Assembly (NCBI GenBank): GCA_958496175.1
Contig: OY292279.1
Location: forward strand, 21,142,001 to 21,206,000
Origin: Sisyra terminalis
Taxonomy: Eukaryota; Arthropoda; Insecta; Neuroptera; Sisyridae
DNA length: 64,000 nt
Direction of reading: 5' to 3'
In this document: piece by piece, positions 36,901-48,677 of the stretch
How the letters are laid out: each line of letters starts with the position of its first letter
Position numbering within the stretch: position 1 is the stretch's first letter
Made by a program: the position numbers and the translations under genes
Notes under the pieces: generated by a model
What the model was told of the DNA's origin: nothing
What the model saw: only the letters and a program-made list of their open reading frames with translations
Databases searched by the model: none

Positions 36901-38838
36901 CTAAAATTTCTTCAAAACTTCTTACGTGCGTTAATCAGAAAATACACTCTTTTTTTAAATCAGTTTAGATTTTAAATGTGTTTGTATTTTATTTTTTAGT
37001 CACTTCACCCCTAAAGGGGCTGAACTGTTGGAAAATAGTTGTTCTAAAATGTTTTGACCCTACGCACTGTATATGATTGACCTCATACTCTTTCGTGCTT
37101 TGTGCTCTATATTAGTACCACAGATAATTTCTTCACCATAATACTCATTGTCTTCAGTTTTATTAATTTTACCTTATTTCCTGAATAGAAATTGGAATTA
37201 GTGATATAGGGATGGGTGAAGGTATTTATATCTCCTGGTGAAGCACTCATTTAGTTATGATTGAACTTTACTTGGTATGTTCGTTTAATTTTTAATTAGA
37301 ATTGATTATTGGAAAACTTATATGTAATGCATTTGTATTGATAATTGATTTCTGAGATTTGGATAATTTATTGCAATAAAAAATTCAAAAAAGTTATTCA
37401 ATATTAGTGGAAGAGTATATGGAATTAATTTTTACAGGTAGTTACTTTGTTTTGTTAAAATGATCGTTTTAAATTGACATGAAATTTTGATTTATTTTTG
37501 GTTTTATTAAAGAATATTCAAAGTATGAGATGCAGTAGAAATAAATCAATTATTTTTTTCAATTCAATTTATAACATAGAACAAATGCACTCACGTAGAG
37601 TTATACAGCTTATTTTGTCAAGAACAACCTTAAATTTTTAATCTAGCGTTAATCTGTAATCAATGAAAATCAAGCATGTCTCGAGTGATTTAATGCAGGA
37701 TTAAGAACTTTAGATTTATGATTAATTTCAGAAAACGTATGAGAGACTCAAGGCTTACCTACAACGTACCTACAACAATATAAATATCATTCGAGTTCAT
37801 TGTGACTTGTGAAGAATAAATCGAATGGAATTTTTTCAAGTAATTTTAAAACACACTTCATTTGAAGTATTGGACACGTTACCTATATCAAAGAAAATGA
37901 TTTTCTACTATTCTCTTAAATATGCACTACACGTTTTTAAATTAATTTAAATAATATGATCCTTCTTCTGATGGACAAAGAAATTGATTTTTCAGAGGTG
38001 CAGATAAATTATCTCCAATTGTCTCATTTAAAATATGTAAATTTTCTAAACATGTCGTTATATGTGTTGAGGAAAAATTGATTGAAGTTATATTATTTTT
38101 ATTTTTTTTTTATATTTGAACAAATTGGGGTTTGTGTATTTTATACCTGACCGAAGGCAAGTTGAACCGGCAATAAAAGCTCAAATGACTCATATTGGCA
38201 CTATAAATGATCGTGCAAATATTGAGCTTCATTCATTCGATTTGGGCGTTTTGAACAAGTGCTAATTTTGTGCAACAATTAAGAAATTTTGTTTTGAAAA
38301 AATTCACACTAGAATATTCAATTAGTAAGTAAATTAAATAATTCTTTGTTGAAAAAGAAAACGAGTGTCGTTTGTAATGTTGTAAAAGTGGTGGTTTTGT
38401 GCTCTCAAGGAAATCACAATTTGCTTATTGTATTGTCAAGAAATCTTCGTTATTGTCTACATTTACTTTCCGCAAATTAAAAGTTATTTAGTTGTATTAA
38501 ATTAAACATCTTCCTGTCACTGTATACAGTAGAGATTTCATTCATTTTCACTTGAAAGCAAACAGTAGCAAAAAAAGTTTTGTGCACTGTTATTTCCTAT
38601 TTCTTAAAAAAAAACAGTAATGAGTTCTTTCTTACTTCCAGTATGCAATTACTTATCAAAGAAAACATGAACATTGTGCAGTTTCAAAGGATTAATTCGA
38701 AGTAGTATTTTAAAGTCAAAGGATCTTATTTTGATCAAAAATATTGGGGTATTAAGCTTGTGTAAAATATTAGATATGTAATCAGGGGAAGGAAAAACTT
38801 TAAACTTGATGCTTATAGCAGGATTGTTCTTGTTTTGT

Positions 38839-38960
38839 TATTTACCGTCAATGTATAATTTTCAAAATCTTTAACCTTTAGCGACTCTAGGATTATTAAA
38901 AATCCGTAAATCGAGAAATATCGCAAATTTGCTTTACACCAAATTCGAACCCAACAGATT
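38839..38960 (-). mobile_element. tRNA-derived SINE, head-truncated
   Basis: Minus-strand blocks GTTGGGTTCGAATT (B-box), GATATTTCTCGATTTACGG, ATCCTAGAGTCGCTAAAG and GACGGTAAATAACAA. Confidence 0.7.
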
Positions 38961-39703
38961 GTTTTTATTATTTGTAGAAAATGAAATAGTTCTTTTGAAA
39001 GTTTTTGATGATTTTGACCAAATTTTAAAAAAGTCAAAAAAAAATGTTTTTTTTTTTGATAAATCTGAAACAAAATATTTTTGGACATTTATAATATCTC
39101 AAAAAAATTAATGATCGATCTTAATCGAAAAGTAACTAAAAGAATTAGCAGTGCTGCTTTCTCAGAATGTTATCAGGGGGTTCGCGTTTGGAGTGAATAT
39201 TTTCAAAAGTTTTTTTCTTTATAATAATATTTCCATTGAAATATTGATAAAATTTGAAAATTTGACAAAGTTACATACAAGCTGATGAATATCAAACTAT
39301 CAGAAAATATTCATTCATATTCTCTTTCAATTTAAATATTAATACCATAAATTACGAATTATTGAAAGAACAATTAAAAATCGAAAGAGTAGTAAAAAAT
39401 CTATAGTAGAATTATCATAAAAATGTAAATATTTTTTTCTGATTACCAAGGGGTTCGTACGAAACATAGTATTCACACCTAGGATTTAGTGCTAACCTCT
39501 GCGAACTCCCAGAAAAGCATCCCTGAGTATATAAGTAAGTAACTTCTGCTATTATTACATAGTAAAATTGCATTACAGCGATAGAATTTACAAAAGTTAG
39601 TTACACATTAAAAATAATTCAATTCTACTTATTAAGTGAACATTGATTAACTGAATTGATCGAAAAACATTCAAATATATAATTCCTCAATATTATTTCA
39701 TAA

Positions 39704-39960
39704 ACTAGTAGCTGCCCGTGAAATATTCACAGCCAACACTGCCACAGCTGGAAAAAAAATCGATTGAATTACTAAGGAACGATAGTTGAAACTAATGACA
39801 ACAGTCAGTTAATTTAAGTTTCAGAAAATGATTAATATATCTGGTTTCCATTCACATGTAATTGTTTACATTTATTCTTTGTTCTTAATGTTTGTCGGCT
39901 TACACACATACGATCTATTTGTCTTTTATAATACTGGTAGTATAAAATTTTGGTCCGTTT
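39704..39960 (+). repeat. ACTAGTAG-family (RTE-like) repeat, 5' part
   Basis: It begins ACTAGTAGCTGCCCGTGAAA then TATTCACAGCCAACACTG, with GTCAGTTAATTTAAGTTTCA and CATTCACATGTAATTGTTTA following. Confidence 0.6.
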
Positions 39961-40696
39961 ATTGAAAATTTTAGTTTGTATTACTCCATTCACTCTTTAA
40001 TGTTGCTTCTCAACTTACTATTTGTTATTAAGTGCTTTTTAAATGAAAAAGGTTGTTACAGGAAAATAAGAGCGGGAGGGGGTAAATTGGAGCCCTATAA
40101 TAATCTGATGTTTCAACGATTAGTAATAATAAAGAACTTTTCACAAATTTGGTAAAGTTAAATTATTTCCGGTGATTATGAAGTAGTTTCAAAGGATTCA
40201 AAGGATCCGTTACAAAGTTGGGGTACTTTTTTCTAGAAGTTTTTTGACAATTTTACTTAAACTACGCTTAAACTTAACCAATCCTTAAAAATTAAACTCC
40301 TTCTCCTAAAAGCCTCTCTGATCTAAGATTTTTATCCACAAAAATCTACTATTTTATATAGACATCGTGGAAAGCAAAGTGCTTATTTCTGTAGTTGCCA
40401 AATCTCGAAAATAGCATTTAAAAAAAATTGTACTATCTATTTATTTTTTTCGAAATTTTTCGCCGTATAGTACAAAAAATGGAAAAAAGAGATATCTTTT
40501 TTGCGACTTTAGAAGGAAATATCTCACCAATTCCAGCTGCAATAAGTAATTTGCGTTTATGTATTTATTTTTTGTTCATCCTACAGTTTCACGAACAGTG
40601 TTGGTAATACCCTTAATATTTTGTAATTTTTCCTCATAAGTGTTATTGTAGGACCAATACTCTCCAAGTATAAAAGTAGTATTTTGTATATTTGTT

Positions 40697-40747
40697 GTAG
40701 TATAGCCAGTATAACTAGTATAACATAATATAACAAGTATAACTAGT
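40697..40747. repeat. Short imperfect tandem repeat AGTATAACT
   Basis: Four imperfect copies of AGTATAACTA/GTATAAC. Confidence 0.6.
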
Positions 40748-40762
40748 GGCATAAGATTAGCT

Positions 40763-40963
40763 CAGTATTTCCCAAAGTGTGATTGTTAAGTGTACTCCTT
40801 AAGGAGTACGAGAATGGTTTAACAGGGGTACAACCTTCATGAATATTTGACTGCTTATGAATATTTAATTGCAATTTTTGCACTGGTTTTTGATAAGGGT
40901 TACTCAGGAACTTGACAATTATAAAAGGGATACAAATACGTCAAACATTTAGAAAACAAAGTA
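40763..40963. mobile_element. hAT-like fragment
   Basis: CAGTATTTCCCAAAGTGTG resembles hAT termini, and GGAGTACGAGAATGGTTTAA with ACAGGGGTACA follows as in related relics. The other end (AAACATTTAGAAAACAAAGT) is poorly conserved, and no 8-bp duplication was found. Confidence 0.4.
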
Positions 40964-41098
40964 TTAATGAAATCTTGGGTGGAAAATAAAACAAAAATTA
41001 CAATTGTTTCTTCCGTTGTATTAAAATTTTTGAATTTAAATTATTTTTTGGTGCAATTATTTTATTTGATATTTATCGACTCTTTTTATTTGTTTCAG

Positions 41099-41320
41099 AT
41101 TCCCAAATTTAATTTTATTCAAAAGCCAAATTGTCTGGTGAGTGTGCAAAAAATCCATTGATAGTTCATTGAGAACAATGTGAGAAGCAACATAAATCAC
41201 AACAAATTTAATAATAAATCGACTCTTAACGGTTAAATTTTGTGATCCTTATCGCATTTAGAGAGTCGGGAGCTCTTCTATTAACACAAAAATATAAATT
41301 GTAATTAGATAAAAATTAAA
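41099..41320 (+). other. Probable 5' untranslated leader exon(s) of the same gene
   Basis: A good acceptor (pyrimidine-rich tract ending TTTGTTTCAG) ends at 41098. A possible donor CTG|GTGAGT falls at 41137/41138, and a weaker acceptor (CGCATTTAG) ends at 41261. Either a 39-nt leader exon is spliced over a 124-nt intron to an exon starting at 41262, or the whole stretch is one leader exon running into the ATG at 41321. No long upstream frame is present. The reading is inferred from splice-site consensus only. Confidence 0.35.
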
Positions 41321-41449
41321 ATGTCTTCATCGAGAGTTTCGTGTTTTAGTTATTGTGCTATAAAATTAATATGTTTAATAACGGTGTTTGTGCTTGTTTT
41401 ACATTCAGGACGGTTAGTCTCTGGCGTTTCCATATCGTCATATGAAAAT
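41321..41449 (+). CDS. First coding exon of a secreted or membrane protein (signal peptide), partial
   Basis: The exon opens with ATG in an A-rich context (attaaaATGtc) and reads 43 codons to a strong donor, AAAAT|GTAAGT, with the intron starting at 41450. The exon is exactly 129 nt, so the intron is phase 0. The peptide has a short polar start (MSSSRVSCFSYC), a hydrophobic core at about residues 13-28 (AIKLICLITVFVLVLH), and a plausible signal-peptidase site after VSG at residue 35 (V at -3, G at -1), leaving VSISSYEN as the mature start. Such an exon is typical of insect secreted or cell-surface proteins, which often have a very long first coding intron. No second exon was recognised in the remaining 22.5 kb, so the family is unknown. 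The reading is mine from sequence alone. A chance frame is possible, but start, signal peptide, cleavage site and donor agreeing together argue against it. Confidence 0.6.
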
Positions 41450-42490
41450 GTAAGTATTATAATTTTAATGTTTTTTTATTAAATTTATAATGTTGTAATT
41501 GATCTCTTCAAATACCTTTAGTCGAGGTTTTTTTTTTGGTCTATCGGCTCAAGAAGAGGGCTTTTATGTCTAGGAAAAGGTTATTGACCTAGACCAGTAC
41601 ATATGTGACATCTCCATTTGAATAATTTTATCCATGTATACTCAATATGAAATCTAACAAGACAGTAAATTACCTATATAATAATCTCTCAAATTCCTTC
41701 TTTTATTGTCTGTATTAATGATTGTGAGTCACGAGTTCAATGGGAAATGATAGATCTGATAGGAAGCGATTCAATATTTTTTTTACATGAACCTTAACCC
41801 ACATAGCCTCAATATTAGTTTCATGGTAAAATTTATAAAAAATAAAAAATTTAAGTCTAATACTACCAATTCATTCAATTTTGTTGGACTTTAAGATGGC
41901 TGTAAATTTTGAATTTTTTTTTACAATTTACTTCTGATTTTTTGGTAGAACATTAGTGGTAATAATTATATCTATTTTTTTTTGTATTGAAACAAATAAA
42001 ACAATGCAATTCTAGTCTTTGCTTGTCTTCATTTGCGTTGTCGGAAAACACTTTCTCAAGAACGAAATTGCATTGATTGTAGTATATGTAATAAAGCCAT
42101 CTTTGTTCAGTGAAAATGCAAGAGAAACTTGTAAAAAGTAAAATGATTTTTTTCAGAATGAAAAAAAAATTAACGGATATATAATTATAATTTTACACTA
42201 GAATTCGATTCCAGAAAATATCCTTAAAACTTATTTGATTTGCAGATTTAAAAAAAAATGCAGGGAGTTTAATGAGTATACTTTTATAAATTATATTTAA
42301 TCTTATAAGATAAAACATTTTGCTATGCTTTTCTCCTCGTGGTTTCAAAGAAAATAATTCGAAATATTTTCAGTCAGCAAACATCATTTTTCCTATTATA
42401 TATTTGAAAATATCTTTTTGTAATGTGTATCAAATTTTATTCTATGGATAAATCTATGAGATTGCAAATAATGTCTAGATTCTTTAATAA

Positions 42491-42877
42491 TTGACCTATT
42501 AAGTGATCGTACTGAAGGTGGGCGATGTTTAATCGTAACTATACATAGAGTCTCGTTCGAAGATGATTATATAATTGAATACTTGTAGTATTGTCAAGTA
42601 TGTGTCAACTATACAACTTTTAGCTCTTAATTTTTTTATGCTGCGACTCCTCTAGTTAACATGTACACCTGTATACGTAACGGAGTCATATCTTTAGAGT
42701 GTTCACTTATTATTTTATTTTTTATTAAAATGTTATCTCTGTCACAGGATAATAATTGAGCTTATTAATAAAGAACTAAAATATAATTCGGAAGGAGGTT
42801 ATCATCTTCGAACGAGACGCTACATATAATTACAATTGAACTTCATCCGCCTTTGGCGGGTTTTCTTAATCGGTCAA
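42491..42877. mobile_element. Inverted-repeat DNA element, 387 bp
   Basis: The arms extend about 75 bp. The left runs TTGACCTATTAAG, GAAGGTGGGCGATGTT, then GAGTCTCGTTCGAAGATGAT. The right, reversed, runs TTGACCGATTAAG, AAAGGCGGATGAAGTT, then GCGTCTCGTTCGAAGATGAT. The 17-bp GTCTCGTTCGAAGATGA core is perfect. No frame was found and no target duplication identified. Confidence 0.7.
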
Positions 42878-43009
42878 CTATACTTGCGTCTCGCAATTCT
42901 ATAATTTATTACATTTAAGATAACATTTTATTTTACTTAAATGTGGAGATTCTATGCATGTTCATTCATTATTATTTTAGTGAAACTATTATATTGATTC
43001 GCAGGGGCC

Positions 43010-43740
43010 GATTATAAGACATTTTAAGATTAGAGTACTATTTTAACTCGCAAAACATAAAAAATATTTTACCTTTTGAAATTTATGTTCAAATGGTCAA
43101 GCAAACGTTTGAAAGAATACAAATTTCATATTTTATGCTCTTCGAGTATTACAGGGTAGTAACGCATAGTTGCTACCAAAAATATTTTCAATATGTATCC
43201 GAGTACATTAGATAGATACTTAATAATGCCAAATGCGTTTTTTTAGTTAAAGTTCAAAACTTTTAGCTCTACAACTTGAACCAACCAAGAATAATTTAGA
43301 CAATAACATACGAAGGGAGGAAGTGGTACCAAATTCATGCTAAACAGTAGAGGAACTAGCAAATATTCCTAATCAATCTAGGTCGACAAACCAAGTACCC
43401 AAAAGTTTCCCAAAATTGTCATTAGAGAAAACTTTATTCTGCAATACGATAATGCAAAACTCTTCTGTCCAAAAAAAACTCTGAGAAAATTAATAAATTA
43501 AGGGTGGTGGATATTTTTGTACTCATCTTAATTGATCAAAGTTATTCCATCGGGTTTCTTTTTATTTCAGTCACTAAAACAATTTCTAAGTGGTTAAAAA
43601 TATTGAAAACTGAAATGTTGATCAAAATGTAATTTTCAGTTATTCTGCTTAGTAAGCAATTAATTTTTACTAAATTCGCCATAAAAATTTACGATCTTGA
43701 TAGGTTGATGATATGAGAGATTTATTCAGTATTAAATCAT
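43010..43740 (+). mobile_element. GGTGTAC-family DNA element, end-less copy
   Basis: It shares GTAACGCATAGTTG, GAGGAAGTGGTACCAAATTC, ACCAAGTACCCAAAAGT and ATTAAGGGTGG with the copies at 24261 and 57188. Neither terminus is recognisable. Confidence 0.55.
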
Positions 43741-44853
43741 GTTTCAAATAAAGACGTTTAACGCAATATTTTTCAGTTCAAACATGTTGAATCCCAAAAT
43801 GTTCTCCTTATAGCTTAAAACAACTTCTTATGAATTGGAAAAGTCCAGATTGATAAGTTTAAATGAGTATAAAAGGATGAAAATTGCAGGAAATATAATT
43901 TCTATAATATAAGTTTAATTTTTTGAGCTTCTTTACAATATGCTTTTTAGCATTCACTTTAGCATTTTAACATTCAGCTTCAAACATCAGGTTCAAAAAA
44001 AGGGTCACAAGTAATAAAGAAATCAAGTATTACAAGAAACAAGTTAGCAGAAAAAAATTATCATTATATTCCTACATTTATTTCTATTTTCTATTAGTAA
44101 CGTTATGTTTGCAATGTGAAAAAAATGAAGATGACTTATTCGCCTAATTCGAGACGAAACGTGTTCATATATTAAATTTTGGCGAAGTCTTTCAGTTCAA
44201 CCTCAAAAAAAACATGTTAAACCGTTAGATAATTTGGAAACCAGTGACTTTTTTCAATTTGTTATATTTCATTAACTAAAAACCTTTTTTTACACGTGTT
44301 TCTGATAGGTATGAACAGTTAAGAAATGTCTCTATAGGTAGGTTAGTTATTTTGCAAGTAGAAACTCTAATTTTTAAATGTTTGATTAAAATTTTAAATT
44401 GAGAATGTCCGTTTATTGAGAGATTCTCTGATGAAATATTTAATTAAAATACAATTTTAGAGTAAATTAATTTTATAAAAGCCTCAAGTTTGATTAAATA
44501 TTTTGCCGTATAATTACATCTTAAGTAGTTTTACTTTTTACATTAAAACCATATAAAATGATGTGGTGTAGTGACGCTAATTTGTTATAGCAAAAAATAT
44601 TCCTAAACATGATGAAATTGGACCTAAATATTTATAAAATTGCCACCAGGCCCTTGCGAATTTATATATTTATTTAGGTTTAGTATCAAAATGTAGTTAT
44701 TGTATGCTTTGTCATACAAATCGTACAGAAAATTTGAGTATATAGGTATAAGTAACCAAATCTTAATATTTAATTTCTATAAAGCAATATTCTCAAGTAA
44801 AAATTAAACAGAAAAAAGTTTCTAGGTCTTGATTTCTTTTAATTGAATGTTTC

Positions 44854-45063
44854 GGCTCATGTCTCTTTTAGAACCGTCAAATCTGGCAACGCTGCATTTT
44901 ATACATTGTTTTTTTATTCTATTCTAATTTTACTAGTTCATTTTTAAATAAGTATAATTTTCTCTTTTGTGACTAAATTTTCATTATAGGTTGATAAATT
45001 TGCGAATAAAATTAAAAACAAAGTAGAAAAGTCAGATTTGACTGTTCTAAAAATAACATGAAG
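44854..45063. mobile_element. Short inverted-repeat element (CCGTCAAATCTG family), copy 2
   Basis: The left GGCTCATGTCTCTTTTAGAA with CCGTCAAATCTGGCAACG, and the right, reversed, CTTCATGTTATTTTTAGAAC with AGTCAAATCTGAC. The same family as 8987-9205. Confidence 0.65.
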
Positions 45064-45130
45064 TACATACCAATAGATAGACTGTGTGTAGGGCATGAAA
45101 TAGAAATTAAAAAAAATAGCTGGACATACG

Positions 45131-45392
45131 AAGCGCCATCTACATGGGCTCAGCTTTTATGGTAATTAAAAACAACTGCTGGCAAATGAGTACTGATAAA
45201 CGCAAACGTACACAAATAAGCGCTTGAAACAGGCATTTCAATTTAACGTGCTTCGATTGCTTTAGTTGTTCACATCAGAAAGGAGAGACATTTATACATA
45301 AGTCTCTCTCTCTCTCTCTCAACGCTTCTTACACAAGAAGCTGTTCCATCTTGTTTAGTTTAGCCTAAATTAGAGCCTACGTTGATGGCGCT
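45131..45392. mobile_element. Possible MITE with GCGCCATC ends
   Basis: AAGCGCCATCTACATGGGCT and, reversed, CAGCGCCATCAACGTAGGCT form an imperfect 22-bp inverted repeat. A CT microsatellite and a perfect GCTTCTT/AAGAAGC hairpin lie inside. No target duplication is clear. Confidence 0.45.
45303..45320. repeat. (CT)n microsatellite
   Basis: Nine CT units. Confidence 0.85.
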
Positions 45393-45499
45393 GGTTATTA
45401 CTTCCTAAAAGTTTCTAAAAGTATGAAAACATTCATATATGAAAATAGTACCGCCATTACGGTTAAGAACCTCTGATTTACATGTAAAATATACCGAAC

Positions 45500-45870
45500 C
45501 TTAATAGTTAAAAATGTATCTATTAGATAAATCTCAAACATTTATCATACACTATTGCTACGTTGAAATACAAGTATTTACCCTAATCTCCAGATAAAAT
45601 TTTATATGGAAAACAAATATTAGAATCTATATATAAAGATATCAGACCTAAGTTTGTTTCATTAGGAGTCAGTATCTTCACTTATGGATTAATAGACCAT
45701 TCATTAAAATTGCTTTTTAGTAGAACAAAAATTATCTGTTTGATAAATCATCGGGCACATACCATTATTCTTAAGTAAAATACACATGTTTTATTTATCT
45801 TCCAGATATAATTTTATCAGCAGGATAAATTTTACTTTATAGTTGTGGCAGTATCGACCCAATGAGTCAC
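45500..45870 (+). repeat. Two adjacent copies of the GTATTTTCAC-family interior
   Basis: 45500-45650 and 45665-45870 each run ATTAGATAAATC or TTTGATAAATC, then CCAGATAAAATTTTAT or CCAGATATAATTTTAT, in the order seen at 50200-50412. The terminal repeats are eroded. Confidence 0.45.
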
Positions 45871-47286
45871 AATATTAATTGTCTTTTAAAGATATTGCAA
45901 AAATTCTTATATTTTTAAAACTGCAAATAATGAAAGTATACCATTTTTAAGTACGTTTTAGTAATACTTTAATATTGTATTAAATGTATAATCTATAACT
46001 TGCAATAATGGAATGAACACAAATCAATTTTGAAATATTTTGTTATAATATATTTGATTTGTACAAAAAATTTTCGTAATTTTTAATATAAATTTTAATA
46101 TAAAATAAATTTTATTGTGTAAAAATTTGTTCCAGAATAATGATCTTATTTTAGGGATATGTAAAATTTTTATATTGAATAGCCCCTTGTATTCTGGCAG
46201 TGAAATCTTTATCTATTAGGGCTTAATTGTTTTTTCCATTTTTTTCTCAACCTTTAGTACCATTTCAAAAATGATTTCAAACCATCAATAAACCTACTTA
46301 AGTTTTATAACTCTCATTTATTATTCTCTTTCTTAAGGCAAACTTTCGATTTCCAATAAAAAATTTAATTTAAGCAATTCAATGCAACGATTTTCTTCAT
46401 TGTGTTTACGAAAAACATTTTTTAAGAAGTCATAATTTTTAATGTAATTTACAGATAATTTTTAAAAGGTTTTTTCCTTCCCAACGCTCTGTTTTCAATT
46501 TTTGCAATGTTACGCCTATATCATATTTTTAATGAGGTAATTTCCTTTTTATTACTTTGTAGATTTTTTTTATCATAAAAATAATTGTTAAAATCATAAC
46601 AATAAATTAATGATATTAGTTAATGATCAATTGTGAAATCGGCGATGAAATATCATAGTACGAAACGCACGACTTACCTAAAGTTACTTCATAGAAATAC
46701 TAAGTCATTTGAAAAATGAGTTTTTTTTTAGTTTGGTATTATTTCAACAAAAAAACGTTTCATTTGCAATTTTGAAGTTATTTAGTATGATTTATAAACG
46801 AATTAAATGGATCAGCTCTCAAAACGTGAAGCATTTAAACATTAAGGTTATAAAAATAATTGAGAAAACATTGATAAATTATTACCTATATATTATTATA
46901 TTATATATATATATACCTATAAGTATTATATGACATATGCTTAAGTAGCTATCCATTGAGAGTTTTTGATAAAATTATAAAAAGAAAAGTGTTTTCTGAA
47001 ATCTTTCAGCAATTAATATGATGTACTTGAACTAACATAAATACAAGCGAGTTCTAGCGCTAATACATAAATATTCATTCAGTGAAAGTTTTACCAAGTT
47101 TATTCATTTATTAGTACAAGTATATGCATTAAGAATTATTATAACTTACTATTTGAAACAATGCGTTTTTTTTAAATAATAAACTCAAAAATTTACCTCA
47201 TAAAATCTTAGTAATGACATTCTCAATATTGCTTTAGCAAAACTTACATTGTCCTATTTAATATTTCATAACACCTTTTTTATTGT

Positions 47287-47440
47287 TATTTACCATCGTT
47301 CTGTAACTACTGAGATCTTAAACGACTCTAGAGTTAATAAAAATCCTCTATCGATAAATATTGAAAATTTGCTAGATTTTAGGATCGAACCCCATACTTC
47401 CAGTTTTAGAACGGTTACATAATCCATTTGGCTAGTTAAC
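47287..47440 (-). mobile_element. tRNA-derived SINE, near full length
   Basis: On the minus strand: diverged head (AGCCAAATGGATTATGTAACC), B-box GGGGTTCGATCC, then GATAGAGGATTTTTATTAAC, CTCTAGAGTCGTTTAAGATC and ACGATGGTAAATAAC. Confidence 0.75.
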
Positions 47441-47597
47441 CTTTAGTTTGGTATAGGTCAGTATAGGTAATTATGAAGATATATTTCCTGCAAAAATTAT
47501 AGAGGATCTCAACTAATATTCAATGAATATTTTTTTTTTTTGGAACAGAAAAAAAGTAGTTCAATCGTTTTCCCGGGATTCAAATAAAACAAGCATA

Positions 47598-47727
47598 AAG
47601 CTCCAAAACAGATAGGTGTTAGGTTCGAACCTCGTATCGAGTACATTTTTAATATTTATCAATTTGCGGATTTTTATAACCACTAGAGTCGCTAAACACC
47701 TTAGTAGTATAAAGCGACAGTAAGAAA
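47598..47727 (+). mobile_element. tRNA-derived SINE, head-truncated
   Basis: AGCTCCAAAACAGATAGGTG, B-box GGTTCGAACC, TCGTATCGAG, TTTGCGGATTTTTATAACC, ACTAGAGTCGCTAAACACC, AAAGCGACAGTAAG. Confidence 0.75.
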
Positions 47728-47993
47728 CTATGAAAAATTAAAACAAGAATTAGATAAGGAAAAAAATCAATGACTTAAAGTTCCTTTGGGTTTTTGTCAA
47801 TTTACACTTTTGTTGTTTACACAACTATTTCTTTAACCTTCTTTTGCCGGAACTTAATAGTTGTTTATTGTACACGAATCGTGAATTATTTCATTTTTGT
47901 TTTTACTCTTGAAAGATTTATTCCTACTTAAATTTTTCCTAATGGAAAAAAATAATTCCTTAAATAATTCCTAATGGAATGCATACTTCATAG

Positions 47994-48199
47994 CAGCGCT
48001 TCTCAAACTTGGGGGCGTGATACCCTAGAAAGTAGAGGAGTTCCTGCCAGGTACCCGTGAAATATTTCTATAATAATAATAAATAATGTAGACATTAAGT
48101 ACTGTTGGTCACTACAGTCTGATATTTTTGAAGAGGGTAGCTTTATATAATTTTTCTGATTTAATGAGGCCATGATATAAAAAAATTTGAAAACCACTG
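47994..48199. mobile_element. hAT-like MITE, 206 bp
   Basis: The left end CAGCGCTTCTCAAACTTGGG and the right end, reversed CAGTGGTTTTCAAATTTTTT, are hAT-type termini. The flanking 8-mers CTTCATAG and TTTGATGA match only weakly, so the insertion is old or the ends are slightly off. Confidence 0.6.
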
Positions 48200-48283
48200 T
48201 TTGATGAATGACCCCATGTTTCATTCAGTACAAATTGGAATCACTTATTTCAATATATCTTTTTGAAAAATCAATATTATAAT

Positions 48284-48422
48284 AAGCCTACCAATGGCCA
48301 AATGGTTACGGTAGTTGATGAGTTTAAAGAATATCGAGCAAATTTTCGATATTTCTGGAATTACTGATTTTTATGAATGCTAGAGTCACTAAAGACCTTA
48401 GTAATTTTAAAGAGATGGATAA
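48284..48422 (+). mobile_element. tRNA-derived SINE with B-box region deleted
   Basis: The head TAAGCCTACCAATGGCCAAA passes directly to TATCGAGCAAATTTTCGATA, then CTAGAGTCACTAAAGACC and AAAGAGATGGATAA. The GGTTCGA box is missing. Confidence 0.7.
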
Positions 48423-48439
48423 TAATAATAATAAAACTA

Positions 48440-48677
48440 TTAGCCAAATGTAAAAATGTATCTATGTTGGTCAAGACATAGAACAAAGAATGTATTCAAA
48501 TACATACGTGCGAGTGAAACAAAATAAAAACATTTGAGTTAACACCAAATATAATAATCATTGTCCCAAATTTCAATTAACTGATTGTTGTCATTTGTCT
48601 CAACTGTCATTTCGATTTCATTTAAGTGACAAGTTTTGTCAGTGATAACTGTGAATATTTCACGGGCGGCTACTAGT
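48440..48677 (-). repeat. ACTAGTAG-family (RTE-like) repeat, 5' part
   Basis: On the minus strand it starts ACTAGTAGCCGCCCGTGAAA at 48677, then TATTCACAGTTATCACTG, GAAATCGAAATGACAGTTGA and TTGGTGTTAACTC. Confidence 0.6.

Larger units (their letters stand above)
27584..41098 (+). other. Candidate 5'-UTR intron, repeat-filled
   Basis: If the donor at 27584 joins the acceptor at 41098, this 13.5 kb is one intron. It holds SINE pieces, a hammerhead-bearing foldback element, a DNA transposon relic at 35115, a TA microsatellite and copies of the ACTAGTAG family. No coding exon was recognised in it on either strand. Stretches 30.4-32.0, 32.1-33.1, 33.7-35.1 and 36.9-38.8 kb show only AT-rich sequence with no recognisable element. 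Confidence 0.25.

Noticed and set aside
44100..44170. Third hammerhead motif (GAAACG near 44155)
   Set aside because: No CUGANGA at the right distance and no convincing stem II.
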